Shown: positions 5,713-7,275 of the stretch, in pieces
How positions within the stretch are numbered: the stretch's first letter is position 1
How the letters are laid out: each line of letters starts with the position of its first letter
From: Methanosarcinales archaeon
GTDB taxonomy: Archaea > Halobacteriota > Methanosarcinia > Methanosarcinales > Methanogasteraceae
Assembly (NCBI GenBank): GCA_030640725.1
Contig: DAOWIV010000175.1
Coordinates: forward strand, 1 to 7,275
DNA: 7,275 nt
Direction of reading: 5' to 3'
Program-made: the position numbers and the translations under genes
Notes under the pieces: generated by a model
What the model saw: only the letters and a program-made list of their open reading frames with translations
Told to the model about the DNA's origin: nothing
Databases searched by the model: none

Positions 5713-6356
5713 CCGATAAACGATCGATCTGGGATTATGAGGACATCACTGGAAGACAGCCTCTTGAGTATCTGGAACTGCTCTCAGAGAATATCACGGG
5801 CAAGGTCCAGCACATCAACGCCACCTACTCTGGCGGGGGTGTTGCGGAGATTTTATCGAGTTTGGTCCCATTATTTAATGGACTTGGGGTTGAAACTGCG
5901 TGGGATGTAATACGAGGTGACGATAAGTTCTTTTCAGTCACGAAAAACTTTCACAACGCACTTCATGGCAGCATCGGCGATGCCACTGATGCCGGCAGCT
6001 ACAAGCAGCCAGATGCGTCGGATCGAATCGATTGCCAGATCAATGAACTGAACCTGAAGAAGGAGATGTTTGAGACGTATCTGCACTGGAACGAGCTCAA
6101 TGCAGATGAGATGGATGTCGATGGCGATTTCGTCTTTATGCACGATCCCCAGCCAGCCGCCATGATTCGCACAAGGGGAAAGGAAAATGGATATGGCGAT
6201 GCCACATCGATGTCTCCAATCCTGATACATATATCTGGAACTTCCTTCGGGACTTCATCTCAGAATACGATGCATCGGTATTCTCGACTCCGTTATTTGC
6301 GAGACCTGATCTGGGACACAAACGGTTTCTTGTACCGCCATCGATCGATCCGTTGA
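5709..6356 (+). CDS. treT: TreT-like trehalose synthase (GT4), N-terminal part before a frameshift
   Basis: This frame encodes the N-terminal Rossmann half of a GT-B glycosyltransferase resembling archaeal TreT, which makes trehalose from NDP-glucose and glucose in the cytoplasm. Visible signatures are INATYSGGGVAEIL (36-49), a LVPLFNGLGVETAWDVI segment (52-68), FFSVTKNFHNAL (74-85) and FVFMHDPQPAAMI (141-153). Residues 1-158 are in the family frame; the last 57 codons, after about 6182, are out of frame and meaningless. An insertion of about 25-30 residues (88-115) separates FHNAL from the next helix. The ATG at 5709 is preceded by GGGGG (5699-5703) and overlaps the upstream small ORF by 4 bases; the TTG at 5697 is less likely. 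Other GT4 trehalose enzymes such as trehalose phosphorylase are possible alternatives, and donor specificity is not readable. Confidence 0.82.
   Translation: MTDKRSIWDYEDITGRQPLEYLELLSENITGKVQHINATYSGGGVAEILSSLVPLFNGLGVETAWDVIRGDDKFFSVTKNFHNALHGSIGDATDAGSYKQPDASDRIDCQINELNLKKEMFETYLHWNELNADEMDVDGDFVFMHDPQPAAMIRTRGKENGYGDATSMSPILIHISGTSFGTSSQNTMHRYSRLRYLRDLIWDTNGFLYRHRSIR
6175..6188 (+). other. Frame change in treT (-1): one base missing or a -1 slip site
   Basis: Up to the AAG codon at 6180-6182 the upstream frame reads RTRGK. From GGA at 6182-6184 the -1 frame reads GKWIWRCHIDVSNPDTYIW, exactly what the family has next, and runs open to 7006. The junction lies in a purine run (GGGGAAAGGAAAA, 6175-6187). 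Loss of one base there explains it simply, as a mutation or a sequencing error. A ribosomal -1 slip of the Lys tRNA from AAG to AAA (bases 6179-6182) would also restore the product as RGKGKW. Confidence 0.85.
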
Positions 6357-7006
6357 GTGATAAGAACGTTGAGCTTTTACCGAGCGAGATCGATGCGGTG
6401 CTTGATAGATACGGAATTACCCGGGACAAACCGACCATAACCCAGATATCACGGTTCGATCGATTAAAAGACCTCCCCGGAACTATAGATGCGTACAAAC
6501 TGGCGAAAAAGCAGATTGACTGCCAGCTAATACTCGCTGGCGGGGTTGCATCCGACGATCCTGAAGGAATGGGGGTCTATCAGGAAATCCTGAAGAAAGT
6601 AGAGGGTGATGAGGACATCCACGTACTGATCGGGTCTCCGCCGTTCTCAGAGATCGAAATCAACGCATTCCAGCGAGCATCTGACATAATCATGCAGAAA
6701 TCACTGAAAGAAGGATTCGGACTGGTGGTCTCAGAAGGGCTCTGGAAGGGAAAGCCCGTAATCGGCGGCGCAACCGGTGGAATCCCGATGCAGGTCCTTG
6801 ACGGCGCCACAGGATATCTCGTGAATTCGGCTGAGGGCGCTGCGCACAGGATCATTAGCCTCCTGAAGAACCCGGAGCTTGCTAAGAAACTTGGCGAGAC
6901 CGGAAAAGAGCATGTCAGGAATAATTTCCTGATAACGAGGCAGATCAAGGACTATCTCCTTCTCATGCTCAGTCTCGAAGGTCCGTCAGGGGTTGTCAGA
7001 TCGTAG
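6182..7006 (+). CDS. treT: TreT-like trehalose synthase (GT4), C-terminal part after the frameshift
   Basis: The second frame carries the rest of the acceptor half and the whole nucleotide-sugar-binding half: WRCHIDVSNPDTYIW, the VFSTPLFARPDL region, VPPSIDPLS, then the GT4 donor-site motifs. ISRFDRLKD contains the Arg-x4-Lys pair, and EGFGLVVSE is the E-x7-E motif, followed by GLWKGKPVIG, GGIPMQV and GATGYLV. Joined to the first part it gives about 432 residues, near the usual length of TreT proteins plus the internal insertion. No ATG, GTG or TTG occurs in this frame before the TTG at 6353, which lacks a ribosome binding site and would omit 57 conserved residues. Independent translation of this half is therefore unlikely. 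The even conservation on both sides of a single lesion suggests a recent mutation, an assembly error or recoding rather than an old pseudogene. Confidence 0.85.
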   Translation, partial: GKWIWRCHIDVSNPDTYIWNFLRDFISEYDASVFSTPLFARPDLGHKRFLVPPSIDPLSDKNVELLPSEIDAVLDRYGITRDKPTITQISRFDRLKDLPGTIDAYKLAKKQIDCQLILAGGVASDDPEGMGVYQEILKKVEGDEDIHVLIGSPPFSEIEINAFQRASDIIMQKSLKEGFGLVVSEGLWKGKPVIGGATGGIPMQVLDGATGYLVNSAEGAAHRIISLLKNPELAKKLGETGKEHVRNNFLITRQIKDYLLLMLSLEGPSGVVRS

Positions 7007-7027
7007 AAGATCTTAGCACCCCTTTCG

Positions 7028-7035
7028 TTTTTTTT
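7028..7035 (+). terminator. Oligo-T terminator after treT
   Basis: Eight consecutive T begin 22 bases after the treT stop codon, a typical archaeal termination signal. An 8-bp palindrome AAGATCTT (7007-7014) directly after the stop is too short to form a hairpin of its own. Confidence 0.45.
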
Positions 7036-7161
7036 CATGGTATATATTCCATAACGTCCAGCCACCCTACATCTCATTTCCATTTACGAAAAAGTATGTC
7101 GCCAGCCCCACCCGAAGGGCAGTTTTTACTCGATTTTTGTAATAGTCACTTCGACAAAACA

Positions 7162-7169
7162 CATATAGT
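7162..7169 (+). promoter_or_regulatory. TATA-like element of the gene at the right edge
   Basis: CATATAGT lies 33-41 bases before the ATG at 7203. It would place the transcription start near 7190-7195, giving a very short leader just long enough for the ribosome binding site. Called by pattern and spacing only. Confidence 0.35.
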
Positions 7170-7202
7170 ACCAGCCGTCTATATTCCCATGAGGGAATCG
7201 AG

Positions 7203-7275
7203 ATGGCTGTATATTACCGAGAAACTACCTTCCAGCAGAGAAAACATCTCTTCGACCTGGTTGAGGAAACAAATA
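7203..7275 (+). CDS. N-terminus of an unrecognised protein (partial, runs off the right edge)
   Basis: An ATG preceded by GAGGG (7191-7195, 7 bases upstream) opens a frame that continues to the window edge, 24 codons: MAVYYRETTFQQRKH, then LFDLVEETN. The charged, amphipathic start looks like the N-terminus of a soluble protein; it shows no signal peptide and no recognisable domain. It lies about 200 bases after treT, behind an oligo-T and with its own TATA-like element, so it is probably a separate transcription unit. Too short to assign. Confidence 0.5.
   Translation, partial: MAVYYRETTFQQRKHLFDLVEETN

Noticed and set aside
7105..7127. GCCC / GGGC stem followed by TTTTT, resembling an intrinsic terminator
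   Set aside because: Only 4 bp with an 8-base loop, and about 100 bases beyond treT after a better oligo-T site; too weak to call.
1..7275. CRISPR array, tRNA, rRNA, insertion sequence or prophage
   Set aside because: No regularly spaced repeats, cloverleaf, rRNA-like segment, transposase motifs or terminal inverted repeats were seen on reading both strands.

Overview
The window most likely comes from a euryarchaeal chromosome, of the methanogen or methane/alkane-oxidiser (ANME-like) type. The evidence is a set of archaeal TATA-like elements roughly 25-60 bases upstream of genes, oligo-T stretches after stop codons, GGAG-type ribosome binding sites, a CbiE enzyme of anaerobic cobalamin synthesis, a TreT-type trehalose synthase, a DUF5658-like membrane protein and a secreted subtilase with PKD domains. 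This placement is inference; no rRNA or tRNA is present to confirm it.

Left part (1-1124): the tail of an unrecognised gene (to 133), a clear TATA-like element near 155-164, and a small polytopic membrane protein (268-807) of DUF5658 type, whose N-terminus may be frameshifted. A non-coding stretch of about 320 bases follows, carrying an oligo-T terminator and the promoter of the next gene. Centre (1125-3137): a complete exported subtilisin-like protease consisting of signal peptide, I9 propeptide, S8 catalytic domain, two PKD domains and a C-terminal Ig-like domain. It ends at a strong hairpin terminator and converges on the next operon.

The minus-strand operon (5332 down to 3264) holds two genes overlapping by 4 bases (ATGA). 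The first encodes an apparently continuous fusion of cobalt-precorrin-7 C5-methyltransferase (CbiE) with a full-length prephenate dehydratase plus ACT domain (PheA). The second encodes a gamma-glutamylcyclotransferase-like protein with about 108 unexplained N-terminal residues. This is the most unusual architecture in the window: a corrinoid-pathway enzyme and a phenylalanine-pathway enzyme in one polypeptide.

Right part (5408-7275): a divergent intergenic region with an inverted repeat made of two TATA-like arms and a 9-bp-stem hairpin. After it comes a 42-codon ORF with a strong ribosome binding site whose stop overlaps the start of a trehalose synthase gene by 4 bases (ATGA). The treT-like gene carries a single -1 frame change near 6182 that splits it into two reading frames; the protein is otherwise complete and well conserved on both sides. 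The window ends in the first 24 codons of another gene with its own TATA-like element and ribosome binding site.
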